Shown in pieces: positions 8,951-17,679 of a DNA stretch of 34,185 bases. The notes below the pieces were generated by a model. The model was not told where the DNA came from. It made no database searches and saw only the letters and a list, made by a program, of their open reading frames with translations. The stretch comes from Planctomycetota bacterium (GTDB lineage: Bacteria > Planctomycetota > Phycisphaerae > Phycisphaerales > SM1A02), in NCBI GenBank assembly GCA_003671025.1, contig QWPW01000017.1, positions 1 through 34,185 of the forward strand. The letters are read 5' to 3'. The first letter of the stretch is position 1; each line of letters begins with the position of its first letter. The position numbers and the translations under genes are program-made.

Positions 8951-10441
8951 ATGGATCCTGATCACGCTCATCAACACGACCTCACGCGACGCATGTTTGT
9001 TGGGCACTCGGCGCGCGGCATTGGACAGATCGCACTCGCGTCACTCATGTTGCCTTCGTTGGCAGCGATGCGTGCGCCCAACGCGCGCGCGCTCGCAGCG
9101 CCGACGCGATTGCCTGGCGGTGGCCTCGCGGGGCTTCCACACTTTGCGCCCAAAGCGAAGCGCGTGCTGTGCCTCTTTCAATCGGGCGGCATGTCGCACA
9201 TCGATCTCTTCGATCAGAAGCCCGCGATGTACGACTTCGCGGGCAAAGAGATTCCGCCTTCGGTGAAGGGAACTCAACGGGTCACTGGCATGACCTCGGG
9301 GCAATCACAGTTCTTAGTGGTTCCGCCGATTGCGGGCGGAAAGTTGTGCGGCAAGAGTGGGATGTGGATCAGCAACTTGATGCCGCATCTTCAAACTGTC
9401 GCCGATGAGTTGTGCATCATCAAGAGCCTCAACACCGAGGCGATCAATCACGATCCCGCGATCACGTTCATGAACACCGGGAATCAGATTCCTGGTGCGG
9501 CGAGTATGGGCTCGTGGGTGTCTTACGGATTAGGTTGCGAGAATGAAAACTTGCCCGCGTTCATCTCGATGGTCTCGCAAGGATCAGGCAAGAATCCGGG
9601 GCAACCGATCTTTTCGCGGCTGTGGGGCAGTGGTTTCTTGCCATCGTCGCATCAAGGCGTGGCATTGCGGCCTGGCGCGAATCCCGTGTTGTATCTCGCG
9701 AATCCCGATGGCATTGATCGCGAGCATCGTCGCGGAATGCTCGATGATCTTGCGCAGCTCAATGAACTCTCGGCTGAGCAGTACGGCGATCCTGAAACGC
9801 GCGCACGCATCGCGGCCTACGAGATGGCGTTTCGCATGCAAGTGTCGGTGCCAGGGTTGCTCGAGACCAGCGATGAGTCCGCGCAAACACTGGAGAGCTA
9901 CGGACCACAAGTGCGCAAGCCTGGAAGTTACGCCGCGAATTGTTTGCTCGGTCGTCGTCTGTTGCAACGCGGCGTGCGATTCGTGCAGCTCTTTCATCGC
10001 GGTTGGGATCAGCATGTTGCGCTTGGACTTCAACTGCCGAACCAGTGTCGCGATGTCGATCAACCAACCGCCGCGGTGATTCGCGATCTCAAGCGCTGCG
10101 GAATGTTGGAAGACACGTTGGTGATCTTCGCCACCGAGTTTGGTCGCACCGCATACAGCCAAGGCGGTTTGGGTGACCCGGGTTCTGGTCGTGATCACCA
10201 CGGTCGCTGCTTCACGGTGTGGCTTGCGGGTGGCGGCGTGAAGGCGGGCATGGAGTACGGATCGACCGACGACTTTGCGTACAACATCACAGGAAACCCC
10301 GTGCATTTGCGCGATTTCCACGCCACGATTCTGCATTGCCTCGGGATTGATCATGCGCGTTTCACGGTGCGCGTGCGCGGACTCGACACCAAACTCACTG
10401 GCGTCGAAGAAGCCCATGTCGTGCACGATGTACTTGCGTGA
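8951..10441 (+). CDS. DUF1501 (sulfatase-like fold) exported protein
   Basis: 496 residues. The N-terminus has a twin-arginine-like motif (TRRMF, around residue 13) before a hydrophobic stretch, so Tat export is likely. The body carries DUF1501 features: LCLFQSGGMSHIDLFDQKP, GTQRVTGMTSGQSQF, EAINHDPAITFMNTGNQ, GRRLLQRGVRFVQLFHRGWDQH, ATEFGRTAYSQGG and RDHHGRCFTVWLAGGGVK. The fold is related to alkaline phosphatases and sulfatases. The start is supported by GAGGA at 8939-8943, seven bases upstream, overlapping the stop of the PSD1 gene. The 10-base spacing implies a two-gene operon, and the two proteins very probably act together outside the cytoplasm. Confidence 0.92.
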   Translation: MDPDHAHQHDLTRRMFVGHSARGIGQIALASLMLPSLAAMRAPNARALAAPTRLPGGGLAGLPHFAPKAKRVLCLFQSGGMSHIDLFDQKPAMYDFAGKEIPPSVKGTQRVTGMTSGQSQFLVVPPIAGGKLCGKSGMWISNLMPHLQTVADELCIIKSLNTEAINHDPAITFMNTGNQIPGAASMGSWVSYGLGCENENLPAFISMVSQGSGKNPGQPIFSRLWGSGFLPSSHQGVALRPGANPVLYLANPDGIDREHRRGMLDDLAQLNELSAEQYGDPETRARIAAYEMAFRMQVSVPGLLETSDESAQTLESYGPQVRKPGSYAANCLLGRRLLQRGVRFVQLFHRGWDQHVALGLQLPNQCRDVDQPTAAVIRDLKRCGMLEDTLVIFATEFGRTAYSQGGLGDPGSGRDHHGRCFTVWLAGGGVKAGMEYGSTDDFAYNITGNPVHLRDFHATILHCLGIDHARFTVRVRGLDTKLTGVEEAHVVHDVLA

Positions 10442-10512
10442 TCACGCCATGGGATCCGAAAGGAAGCGTGGTGAACATGCGCGATGCGTGAATCACGCTG
10501 CGTTCGAAATGA

Positions 10513-10553
10513 AACTCACCGCGTGCCGCTGTTGAAGCGCCACGCGGTGAGTT
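10513..10553. terminator. Inverted repeat between convergent genes, likely bidirectional terminator
   Basis: A 13-base perfect stem (10513-10525 with 10541-10553) and a further four inner pairs across one mismatch. It follows the DUF1501 gene on + and the PEP-CTERM gene on -. The T-runs are weak on both sides (GTTGTTG on +, TTTCATTT on -). Confidence 0.55.
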
Positions 10554-10639
10554 GTTGACGCCGTGTCCCGCGGCGCCCCCATGTCGTCTGTCCTGAGTCC
10601 TGGTCTTATGTCGTCCTCAGCGCGCGTGCTCGCGGCAAA

Positions 10640-11293
10640 TCAGCGTCGGCGTCGGCGCGCGATGAGTCCACTCAATCCCAGCAGCGCGCACGCGCCCGGC
10701 GCAGGAACTGCATCCGTGAGCACGCGCACTTCCGACATACGGTTTTGCATCGCCGCGTTCTGCGCCCACAGAGTGAAGTTGAGCGTGTTGCCAGAGACGG
10801 TGAGTTGCGAGAGCATCAACGCGGCAGCTTCGCTGCGAAAGGGATCGAACGTTGCATAGGTCGTGCCGAAACTTCCAAACTGAAGATCGGTCGCGTCGAG
10901 TAGAACGTTTTGATAGATCACCGCGCGAATCTGCGAAGAGAAGGTCACTCCGCCTGTCGCGTTGGCAACGCCAGACGAAGCATCGAAGTGAATGAAGTGC
11001 GAGTCGAACGTCCCCGAGACGACGCCCGTGAATGGTGCCGCGCCGGTGTAAAAACCGTTGCTCGTGATGTTCACGCCGACGCCCGATGCAGTCACGCCCG
11101 ATTGTTCGTCCCAGCAATACGCAGGCAATCCTGGCAGCGCGCCGTAAAGCGTGTTCACTGGAGCAGCGCCGAGAAAGAAGGCACTTCCAGAGGTTGAAGT
11201 GATCGCGCCGTGCGCGCTCGCGGCCGTCGCGAGAAGTGTGCCGATGGCGATGGTGAGTGTGTGCGAGTCAATGATGTTGATGCGAGTTTTCAT
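10640..11293 (-). CDS. PEP-CTERM sorted secreted protein
   Basis: 217 residues from the ATG ending at 11293, preceded by AAAGAG as a weak ribosome site. The N-terminus is a signal peptide (LTIAIGTLLATAASAHG). The middle is rich in Gly, Ser, Thr and Asn, looks beta-structured, and has one cysteine in PAYCWDEQ. The C-terminus has the sorting pattern VPAPGACALLGLSGLIARRRRR: a proline-containing signature, a hydrophobic helix and an arginine cluster. Proteins of this type are processed by an exosortase and linked to surface or polymer secretion. The frame could begin 27 codons earlier, but then the signal peptide would be internal. No exosortase gene is in the window. Confidence 0.83.
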   Translation of the reverse strand: MKTRINIIDSHTLTIAIGTLLATAASAHGAITSTSGSAFFLGAAPVNTLYGALPGLPAYCWDEQSGVTASGVGVNITSNGFYTGAAPFTGVVSGTFDSHFIHFDASSGVANATGGVTFSSQIRAVIYQNVLLDATDLQFGSFGTTYATFDPFRSEAAALMLSQLTVSGNTLNFTLWAQNAAMQNRMSEVRVLTDAVPAPGACALLGLSGLIARRRRR

Positions 11294-11454
11294 GGTGTGC
11301 TCTTTGAGTTCGATGCGCGGCGCGGAGTGCGTCGACATCAGAGTTCCGCAGAGCAGACGTTCGCCTCTCTTCACTCACTCACTTGTTGCTGTCGAAGTGG
11401 GCATGCGCCCTACGCGCTCGCCTGAGCCGTGCGCATGACGGCATCGGCTTGTGC

Positions 11455-11496
11455 AAAAAAAAGAACGCGCGCAGGTCGGAGAAACTGCGCGCGTTC
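11455..11496 (-). terminator. Intrinsic terminator of yggS (minus strand)
   Basis: A 12-base perfect stem (11463-11474 with 11485-11496) with a 10-base loop. Eight A residues at 11455-11462 read as T8 on the minus strand, directly after the hairpin. It lies 38 bases beyond the yggS stop. Confidence 0.9.
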
Positions 11497-11533
11497 AAAA
11501 AACTGTGAGGTTGCACCACTCTGTTGTGCGTCG

Positions 11534-12541
11534 CTACTTCGCGTGCGAAGCAGCGGTGTCGTCGCCCACGTCTTGCTCTGCTCCATCTGTTTCATTCGCA
11601 CTGTCCGCGCGCGCTTCGCCGAAGATGGCACTGCCGATGCGCACAAGATTTGCGCCGCACTCGATGGCGATCTCAAAGTCTTCGCTCATGCCCATCGAGA
11701 GAATGTCGAAGCGCTGGCCGCCTGATTGAATCGCGCGAATTTCATCAAACAACTCTTTGCAACGGGTGAACACGCGACGCGCGTCGTCTTCCTTGCCCTT
11801 CGCGGTGGGAGTGTTGGGCGCCATGCACATCAGGCCGCGCGGACGCAGTGCAATCATGGTGTCGATCATGTCGACCAAATGACGCGCCGCAGCGGGCGCC
11901 ACACCGTGCTTGGATCGTTCGCCCGCGACATTGACCTCGACCAAGACATCCATCGGCTCTGGTCGTGGATCATCGCGATCCTCGGCGAACTCTTGGATTT
12001 CTTCGGCGAGACGCAGCGAGTCGACGGAGTGAATCAGTCGCGACGCGTTGACCGCTTGCTTGACCTTGTTGCGCTGCAGCGAACCGATCATGTGCCAGCG
12101 CACTGGTTGAACCACGCTGCCACGCTCGCGCCGACGCGCATTGAACTCTTCGATGATCGCGGCGCGCTGCACCAGTTGCTGCACGCGATTCTCGCCAAGA
12201 TCGATGTGGCCCAGACTGACAATTTCGCGGATGTCTTCAATCGAAGCGTTTTTGGTGACCGCGACCACCATGATCTCGCTCGCGCGACGACCCGATTTCT
12301 CGGCGGCACGCGCCACACGAGCGCACACATCGAGGTAGCGCTCGCGCAGTGTGCGGGTGTCGGTCATGGTTGGCTCGGTGTTTGCAAGAGTGTTTGCAAG
12401 AGTGTTCGCAGCAGGGGAGCTCGCACTCTTCACTGCAGTAATTGTCGCGGGCTTCGCAACAACGCTCGTCGCCGCTGCGGCAGCCGCCGCATCATTTGCG
12501 GCGCGAATCGACTTCGATGTTTCTCGTGACGTACTGGGCAT
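11534..12541 (-). CDS. yggS: YggS/PROSC-type PLP homeostasis protein with N-terminal extension
   Basis: The conserved part is a fold-type III PLP-binding barrel of the YggS family, which buffers pyridoxal phosphate in the cytoplasm and has no proven catalysis. Motifs: VVAVTK with the PLP lysine (residue 97 from the start used here), LGENRVQQL, WHMIGSLQRNK, IHSVDS, VLVEVNVAGERSKHG, LMCMAP, LSMGMSEDFEIAIECGANLVRIGSAIFG. The start is uncertain. The family core begins at the ATG ending at 12367, giving 277 residues, but that site has neither a ribosome site nor a -10-like hexamer. The ATG ending at 12541 follows TACTCT by 11 bases and adds 58 residues rich in Ala, Ser and Thr with an ANTL repeat. 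The C-terminal tail is also extended and acidic. It diverges from gpmI. Confidence 0.87.
   Translation of the reverse strand: MPSTSRETSKSIRAANDAAAAAAATSVVAKPATITAVKSASSPAANTLANTLANTEPTMTDTRTLRERYLDVCARVARAAEKSGRRASEIMVVAVTKNASIEDIREIVSLGHIDLGENRVQQLVQRAAIIEEFNARRRERGSVVQPVRWHMIGSLQRNKVKQAVNASRLIHSVDSLRLAEEIQEFAEDRDDPRPEPMDVLVEVNVAGERSKHGVAPAAARHLVDMIDTMIALRPRGLMCMAPNTPTAKGKEDDARRVFTRCKELFDEIRAIQSGGQRFDILSMGMSEDFEIAIECGANLVRIGSAIFGEARADSANETDGAEQDVGDDTAASHAK
12378..12411. repeat. 12-base tandem repeat, about 2.8 copies
   Basis: Two identical units GTGTTTGCAAGA (12378-12389 and 12390-12401) are followed by a partial, slightly diverged third. Read on the minus strand in the yggS frame they encode Ala-Asn-Thr-Leu repeats in the N-terminal extension. 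Confidence 0.8.
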
Positions 12542-12552
12542 CGATGAGCGGG

Positions 12553-12558
12553 AGAGTA
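12553..12558 (-). promoter_or_regulatory. Possible -10 element (TACTCT) for yggS
   Basis: On the minus strand TACTCT lies 11 bases before the ATG ending at 12541. It fits the TANNNT pattern of other starts in the window, with a somewhat longer gap. Evidence is weak without a -35 box. Confidence 0.3.
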
Positions 12559-12624
12559 GCCGCGTGTTGCGCCGCACACAAGCGAGAAAGCAATTCGAGA
12601 TGCTCATGAGCGGCGCGCGTGAGT

Positions 12625-12630
12625 TAGCCT
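12625..12630 (+). promoter_or_regulatory. Possible -10 element (TAGCCT), leaderless gpmI
   Basis: TAGCCT ends 6 bases before the ATG at 12637, which has no Shine-Dalgarno sequence. Confidence 0.4.
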
Positions 12631-12636
12631 TTCGCC

Positions 12637-14283
12637 ATGTCGACACGAGCCGATGCGACCTCACCTCAACTGCGCAACACGCCGTGTGTTCTCATCATTC
12701 GCGATGGTTGGGGCGAGAGTCCTCATCGCGAACGTGATGCGACCAACGCCATCGTTCGTGCGGCCACGCCAGTCGATGCGCGATTGGCGCGCGAGTTTCC
12801 TCGCACGCTCATCGCAACCAGCGGTGAAGACGTCGGGTTGCCAGTTGGACCTGATGGTCCGGTCATGGGCAACTCTGAAGTGGGACATCAGAACATTGGG
12901 GCGGGACGCATCGTCGATCAAGAGTTGATGCGCATCACCAACGCGATTCGCCGTGGCGCACTTGCGACGCAGCCCACGCTCCTTGGGGCAGTAGCGCACA
13001 TCACGGCTACCGGAGGCAATCTCCATTACTTAGGACTGGTTTCCGATGGGCAAGTGCATAGCGATCTCGCACATTTGCTTGCGTTGATCGACTTTGCGCG
13101 CGACGCCAAAGTGGCGCAAAACCGCTTGTTTATCCATGCAATCACCGATGGGCGCGATACCGCACCAACGACGGCGCCGCGGTACTTGCGTCTGTTGACC
13201 GACCATCTTGCTGCGCGTGGGGTTGGCTCGATTGCCACAGTGATCGGGCGTTTTTACGCGATGGATCGCGATCATCGATGGGAACGTGTGCAGGCGGCGT
13301 ACTCCGCGCTCACTCACAACGTGACGCAACGCGCAGCGTCAGCACTCGCCGCTGTCGAAGCCTATTACGCGTCGCCGAGCGATGCCTCGCGCACGGGCGA
13401 CGAGTTCATTCTTCCCACCGCCATTGGCGACGCCGACGCGGTTGCGCGCTCACGGATCAAATCAGGTGACGCGGTGCTCTTCTTCAATTTTCGTGGCGAC
13501 CGCCCGCGCGAAATCACCAAGGCGTTTGTGCTCGAAGACGACGCATGGAGCGCGATGCCGCACGGAGGATTTGATCGCGGCAGCAAGCTCGACAAACTTT
13601 TCTTCGCCACACTCGCGCAGTACGAAACCGGTCTTCCCGTCGAGGTCGTGTTTGCGCGACCGTCGAAACTGCCTTCGATTCTGGGCGATTGGCTCTCGAC
13701 ACACGGCATCGCGCAGTTTCGCTGCGCCGAAACCGAGAAGTTTCCGCACGTCACCTTCTTCTTCAATGACTATCGCGAGGCGCCGTTTGCGGGCGAATCA
13801 CGCAACATCGTGGCCAGCCCGCGCGATGTCGCGACCTATGACCTCAAGCCGGAGATGAGCGCGGCGGGTGTGCGTGACGCGGTACTTACGCGTCTCGCTG
13901 CGCCCGATTGCGAGCCGGTGATCATCGTCAACTTCGCCAACGGCGACATGGTGGGACACACAGGCAACCTCGACGCGACGACGCGCGCCATCGAAGCGGT
14001 GGACGCGTGTGTCGGCGCCATCGTCGATGCCACGCTCGCACGTGGAGGCTCTCTCGTCGTGACCGCCGATCACGGCAACGCCGAAGAGATGTGGAACGTT
14101 GCGAGCAACTGTCCGCATACGGCACACACGAACTATCCCGTGCCCGTCATGGTGGTCGGAGAGGCGTTTCGTCGCCGCACATTGCGCACCGATGGACGCC
14201 TCGGAGATCTCGCGCCGACGATGCTCGAGATGATCGGACTTGCGAAACCTCCAGAAATGACGGGGAAATCGCTTCTCCTGTAG
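12637..14283 (+). CDS. gpmI: 2,3-bisphosphoglycerate-independent phosphoglycerate mutase
   Basis: 548 residues, slightly longer than the usual 510-515. It interconverts 3- and 2-phosphoglycerate in glycolysis using two Mn ions and a phosphoserine intermediate. Visible motifs: the metal aspartate in LIIRDGWGE (Asp23), the serine nucleophile in GPVMGNSEVGHQNIGAGR (Ser80), HAITDGRDT (167-175), IGRFYAMDRD(H)RWERV, then FANGDMVGHTG, VTADHGNAEEM and HTAHTNYPVP, which carry the C-terminal metal ligands. All key residues seem present, so it should be active. The der start codon lies 12 bases after its stop, implying co-transcription. Confidence 0.97.
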   Translation: MSTRADATSPQLRNTPCVLIIRDGWGESPHRERDATNAIVRAATPVDARLAREFPRTLIATSGEDVGLPVGPDGPVMGNSEVGHQNIGAGRIVDQELMRITNAIRRGALATQPTLLGAVAHITATGGNLHYLGLVSDGQVHSDLAHLLALIDFARDAKVAQNRLFIHAITDGRDTAPTTAPRYLRLLTDHLAARGVGSIATVIGRFYAMDRDHRWERVQAAYSALTHNVTQRAASALAAVEAYYASPSDASRTGDEFILPTAIGDADAVARSRIKSGDAVLFFNFRGDRPREITKAFVLEDDAWSAMPHGGFDRGSKLDKLFFATLAQYETGLPVEVVFARPSKLPSILGDWLSTHGIAQFRCAETEKFPHVTFFFNDYREAPFAGESRNIVASPRDVATYDLKPEMSAAGVRDAVLTRLAAPDCEPVIIVNFANGDMVGHTGNLDATTRAIEAVDACVGAIVDATLARGGSLVVTADHGNAEEMWNVASNCPHTAHTNYPVPVMVVGEAFRRRTLRTDGRLGDLAPTMLEMIGLAKPPEMTGKSLLL

Positions 14284-14286
14284 ACT
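14281..14286 (+). promoter_or_regulatory. TAGACT hexamer before der
   Basis: TAGACT overlaps the gpmI stop codon and lies 9 bases before the der ATG at 14296. It may give der its own leaderless promoter, but with a stop codon supplying TAG it could be coincidence. Confidence 0.25.
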
Positions 14287-14295
14287 GTGGGGCTC

Positions 14296-15780
14296 ATGCC
14301 ACTTCCAGAAATCGCGATCATTGGTCGCCCCAATGTCGGCAAATCAAGTCTCTTCAATAGGTTAGTAGGACGACGGGTCTCCATCGTTGATCCGACCCCG
14401 GGCACCACGCGTGATCGCGTGTCGCAATTGGTCGAACTCCTGCCGCCGACAGATCTTCCTTACGACGCAGCGCGCGATGCGGCGCCAAAACTTGCGGAAC
14501 TCGTCGACACCGGCGGCTTCGGCGTGTACATGGCTGAGGGCGGTCGCTTTGACGATGCTGGTGAAGATCTCAGCAGTCTCACGCCGTTCATCGAACAGCA
14601 AATCAAAGCGGGCGCCGAGCGCGCGACCCTCATCTTGTTTGTGATTGACGCGCAAACGGGCGTGACCAGTTTGGACCAGCGCATCGCGCAGATGATTCGT
14701 GAGTCGGGACGCGCCAATCGCGTGTTGCTCGTGGCGAACAAAGTGGATGACGACAGCTGGATCGGCGCCGCGCAAGATGCCGCACGTCTTGGCTTTGGCG
14801 AGCCGGTGATGACCAGCGCCACCAGCGCGTTTGGCAAGCGAACATTTCTTGAAGCGGTGTGGGAACGTCTGCCCGATCCCACCGAGGTGGTCGTTAATCC
14901 TGAGATGAAGGTCGCCATCGTCGGTCGCCGCAACGCAGGCAAATCGACGCTGATCAACGCCCTTGCAGGCGAGCCGCGTGTGATCGTGAGTGAGATCGCG
15001 GGCACGACGCGCGATTCAGTTGACGTGCGCTTTGAGATGGACGGTCACGCGTTTGTGGCCATCGACACCGCAGGCGTGCGCAAGCGCAAGAGCTGGTCTG
15101 ACGACATCGAGTACTACTCGCATCAACGGGCAAAATCAGCGATTACCCGCGCAGATGTGTGTGTTTTGCTGCTCGATGCCCGCGAAGAACTCACGCAAGT
15201 TGAGAAGCGCCTCGCGCTCGAACTGATCGAACAACACAAGCCCACGGTGATCGCCGTCAACAAGTGGGACTTGGTTGAAGGCAAACTCAAGACCAGCGAT
15301 TACCTCGACTACTTGACCCAACAACTCTTCGCGCTCGACTTCGCGCCCATCGTGTTTCTCTCCGCAGAAAAAGGCGAAGGCATCGTGCCGCTGATTCAAG
15401 TGTGCTCGAACTTGCACGCGCAATCGCAGCACCGTGAGACGACGGGTCGACTGAACGCGGTGATCAAAGGCATTCTTGCCGATCGCGGTCCGAGCTCGAA
15501 GTTAGGCACCAAAGCCAAGATCTTCTACGTGTCGCAGATTGGTGTCAGCCCACCAACGATTGCGATCGTGGTCAACAAGCCCGACTTGTTTGAGGGCGCA
15601 TACGAGCGCTATCTCAAGAACCAATTGCACGAGCAGTTGCCGTTCTCGGAAGTGCCGATCAAGATCATCTTCTCGGCCCGCAAGCGCATGACGCCCGAGC
15701 AATTGGCCAGCCGTGCCAAGAGTACGCGCCTCGCCGCCGAAGAAGGCAGCGACGATGAGGGCGAAGCGTCGGTCGACTGA
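14296..15780 (+). CDS. der: Ribosome assembly GTPase Der (EngA)
   Basis: 494 residues from the ATG at 14296; a GTG nine bases earlier is also in frame. Two tandem GTPase domains are followed by a KH-like C-terminal domain, the unique layout of Der, which acts in 50S subunit assembly. Domain 1 has the P-loop GRPNVGKS (10-17), DTGG and NKVD (148-151). Domain 2 has GRRNAGKS (210-217), DTAG and NKWD (322-325). The second P-loop has Arg and Ala where Pro and Val are usual, but the GxxxxGKS core is intact. Domain 1 has a loop insert between PGTTRDR and DTGG (PPTDLPYDAARDAAPK). The C-terminus ends in an acidic tail after FSARKRMTPEQL. Confidence 0.97.
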   Translation: MPLPEIAIIGRPNVGKSSLFNRLVGRRVSIVDPTPGTTRDRVSQLVELLPPTDLPYDAARDAAPKLAELVDTGGFGVYMAEGGRFDDAGEDLSSLTPFIEQQIKAGAERATLILFVIDAQTGVTSLDQRIAQMIRESGRANRVLLVANKVDDDSWIGAAQDAARLGFGEPVMTSATSAFGKRTFLEAVWERLPDPTEVVVNPEMKVAIVGRRNAGKSTLINALAGEPRVIVSEIAGTTRDSVDVRFEMDGHAFVAIDTAGVRKRKSWSDDIEYYSHQRAKSAITRADVCVLLLDAREELTQVEKRLALELIEQHKPTVIAVNKWDLVEGKLKTSDYLDYLTQQLFALDFAPIVFLSAEKGEGIVPLIQVCSNLHAQSQHRETTGRLNAVIKGILADRGPSSKLGTKAKIFYVSQIGVSPPTIAIVVNKPDLFEGAYERYLKNQLHEQLPFSEVPIKIIFSARKRMTPEQLASRAKSTRLAAEEGSDDEGEASVD

Positions 15781-15950
15781 GCATCGCTGCGCGTTTCGCG
15801 CTATTTTCCGCGGAAAACACGGGCAAAGTGCTGCGTGCTTGATGGTGCATGCATCCGATCCACTTCACGATCCATTCCGCGATCGGCTTGACGATCTGCT
15901 CAATGATGCGTTCATCGGATCGATGCGCGCGAACGCACACGCGTGATGGT

Positions 15951-15956
15951 TACACT
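15951..15956 (+). promoter_or_regulatory. Possible -10 element (TACACT), leaderless ricT
   Basis: TACACT ends 8 bases before the ATG at 15965 and no ribosome binding site is visible. It may allow expression independently of der, which ends 184 bases upstream. Confidence 0.45.
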
Positions 15957-15964
15957 TTGGACCT

Positions 15965-17581
15965 ATGTCGATCTTTCCGTTACCGATGTTTGAACGTGAT
16001 GCGGACCCGAAGTTCCGCGACGGATTGACGGACGAAGAGACCTACGCCAAACTCAAGCCACCGTCATCGATCGTGGTGAAGTTTGGACGAATGAAGTTGG
16101 TGGGCGAGTATCCCTACCGCGGCGATGCCAAGCCTGGCTGCGGTTCGAAGATGGTGGTGCGAACATTTCGCGCCATCGAATTCGCCGAGATGCTCACCAC
16201 CACTTGCGGAAATTCTGGTTGCGGCAAGAGCATCTCGCGCTCCGAGATGTTGACCTATGTCGAGAACTCCGGCGGCCGCGACTATCCCTTCCAGACCAAC
16301 GGCGAAATCCTGCGCGTCGCCACGATTGAAGATCTCAATCGTGCGTCGGCCGCCACCGATCGCAGCCGCGCCGAACTCGGCCACGTGCGTGAAATCGCTG
16401 CAGAACAGCGCTTTCCCGCCAAAATCGTCGACCTCGAGTTCACCTTCGATGAATCGCTCTTGCTGGTCTATTACCTGTGCGACGAGCGCATTGACTTCCG
16501 CGATCTCACCATGCGTTTGGCCAACGAGTACCACTGTCGCATCGAGATGCGTCAAGTCGGTGCGCGTGATGAAGCGCGTTTGGTCGCCGACTACGAGCGT
16601 TGCGGTCAGCACTGTTGCTGCAAGAACTTCCTCAAGGTGCTCAAGCCGATTTCGATGCGCTCTGCCAAAGTGCAGAAGGCCACGCTTGATCCGATGAAGA
16701 TCTCTGGTCGTTGCGGACGGCTCATGTGCTGCTTGCGTTACGAAGACGCGACCTACGAAGAACTGCGCAAGAAGCTGCCGAAAAACAAAACGCGAGTGGG
16801 AACCAGTGAAGGTCCTGGCATCGTGGTGGACTCGAAGATTCTGGTGCAGTTGGTGCTGGTGCGACTCGATGCGCCTGACGGCGAGTACGGTCGCGAGATC
16901 GCAGTTCCTGTTGAGGAACTCATGGATCCCAACGATTGCCCCGCGCCAGGCTCCGCCGAAGCAAAGAAGATGGCACCAGATCCGATGCGTGGCATGAGCA
17001 CGCGCACTGTGCAAGAAAAGCTCACGACCGAGCGCAACGCCAAGTTGGCCAAGCAAGATCGATATCGCGAGAAAGATGGGGCGATCAACCCCGAGAGCAA
17101 GTCCTCGCGCACCGATGCGCCGCGCACCAACGCAGCGCCTGGTGGTGCCAACACTGGTGCGAACACTGTGGCGAACACCGGCGCGACCTCTCCCGCAAAC
17201 ACGCCCGAGGGCAGCGGCGCTGGATCATCCGCAGGAACAGACGGCGCCAAGAAAAAGCGTCGGCGCAAGCGCAAGAAGTCGGGCGGTTCGCCTGATGGCG
17301 CGGCGCCTTCGTCGAACACTTCACCAAACTCAATGAATCCATCGGCGCGTGAAAACGCTGCGGATTCGGCTGATTCAGATGATGTGTCGGATGAAGGCGA
17401 CGACAACGCACGCGACGACACACGCGACGACACTGGCATCGAGTCAAGCGGCACAGGTGACTCGAGCACCAATGCTCCAGGAAACAACGCGGGCGGTCGC
17501 AAGCGTCGTCGTCGTCGGCGTCGCGGTGGTGGTGGCAACGATGCACCGCGTGATGGTGGCCCGCCAGCTCCAACGAACTGA
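15965..17581 (+). CDS. ricT: RicT/YaaT-type PSP1 domain protein with long charged tail
   Basis: 538 residues, about twice the size of Bacillus YaaT/RicT. The PSP1 core covers about 40-330 with the family cysteines: CGQHCCC (213-219) and GRCGRLMCCL (Cys250, 255, 256), plus ISMRSAKVQKATLDPMKISG and GPGIVV. In Bacillus, RicT forms an iron-sulfur complex with RicA and RicF that helps RNase Y process mRNA; those partners are not seen here. An additional CGNSGC pair (81-86) lies near the N-terminus. From about 340 the protein is low-complexity: ANT repeats, Lys/Arg blocks (KKKRRRKRKK; RKRRRRRRRGGGG) and an Asp-rich stretch, which suggests nucleic-acid binding or disorder. It sits between der and lepB on the same strand. 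Confidence 0.88.
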   Translation: MSIFPLPMFERDADPKFRDGLTDEETYAKLKPPSSIVVKFGRMKLVGEYPYRGDAKPGCGSKMVVRTFRAIEFAEMLTTTCGNSGCGKSISRSEMLTYVENSGGRDYPFQTNGEILRVATIEDLNRASAATDRSRAELGHVREIAAEQRFPAKIVDLEFTFDESLLLVYYLCDERIDFRDLTMRLANEYHCRIEMRQVGARDEARLVADYERCGQHCCCKNFLKVLKPISMRSAKVQKATLDPMKISGRCGRLMCCLRYEDATYEELRKKLPKNKTRVGTSEGPGIVVDSKILVQLVLVRLDAPDGEYGREIAVPVEELMDPNDCPAPGSAEAKKMAPDPMRGMSTRTVQEKLTTERNAKLAKQDRYREKDGAINPESKSSRTDAPRTNAAPGGANTGANTVANTGATSPANTPEGSGAGSSAGTDGAKKKRRRKRKKSGGSPDGAAPSSNTSPNSMNPSARENAADSADSDDVSDEGDDNARDDTRDDTGIESSGTGDSSTNAPGNNAGGRKRRRRRRRGGGGNDAPRDGGPPAPTN

Positions 17582-17679
17582 TCAATCGCGCATTGGACGC
17601 GTCGTGTCGATAGCACTCGCGCGCCGCACCCAACAACTGCCTCGACGGACAACTCACACTCACGATCCTTGAGCACGCC

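Noticed and set aside
9584-10426. 280-residue open frame on the minus strand
   Set aside because: It lies entirely inside the DUF1501 gene, whose motifs are clear; long opposite-strand frames are expected in this GC-rich, CGCG-rich DNA.
16064-17056. 330-residue open frame on the minus strand
   Set aside because: It is antisense to the ricT core, which carries the conserved cysteines; the minus-strand translation shows no recognisable motif.
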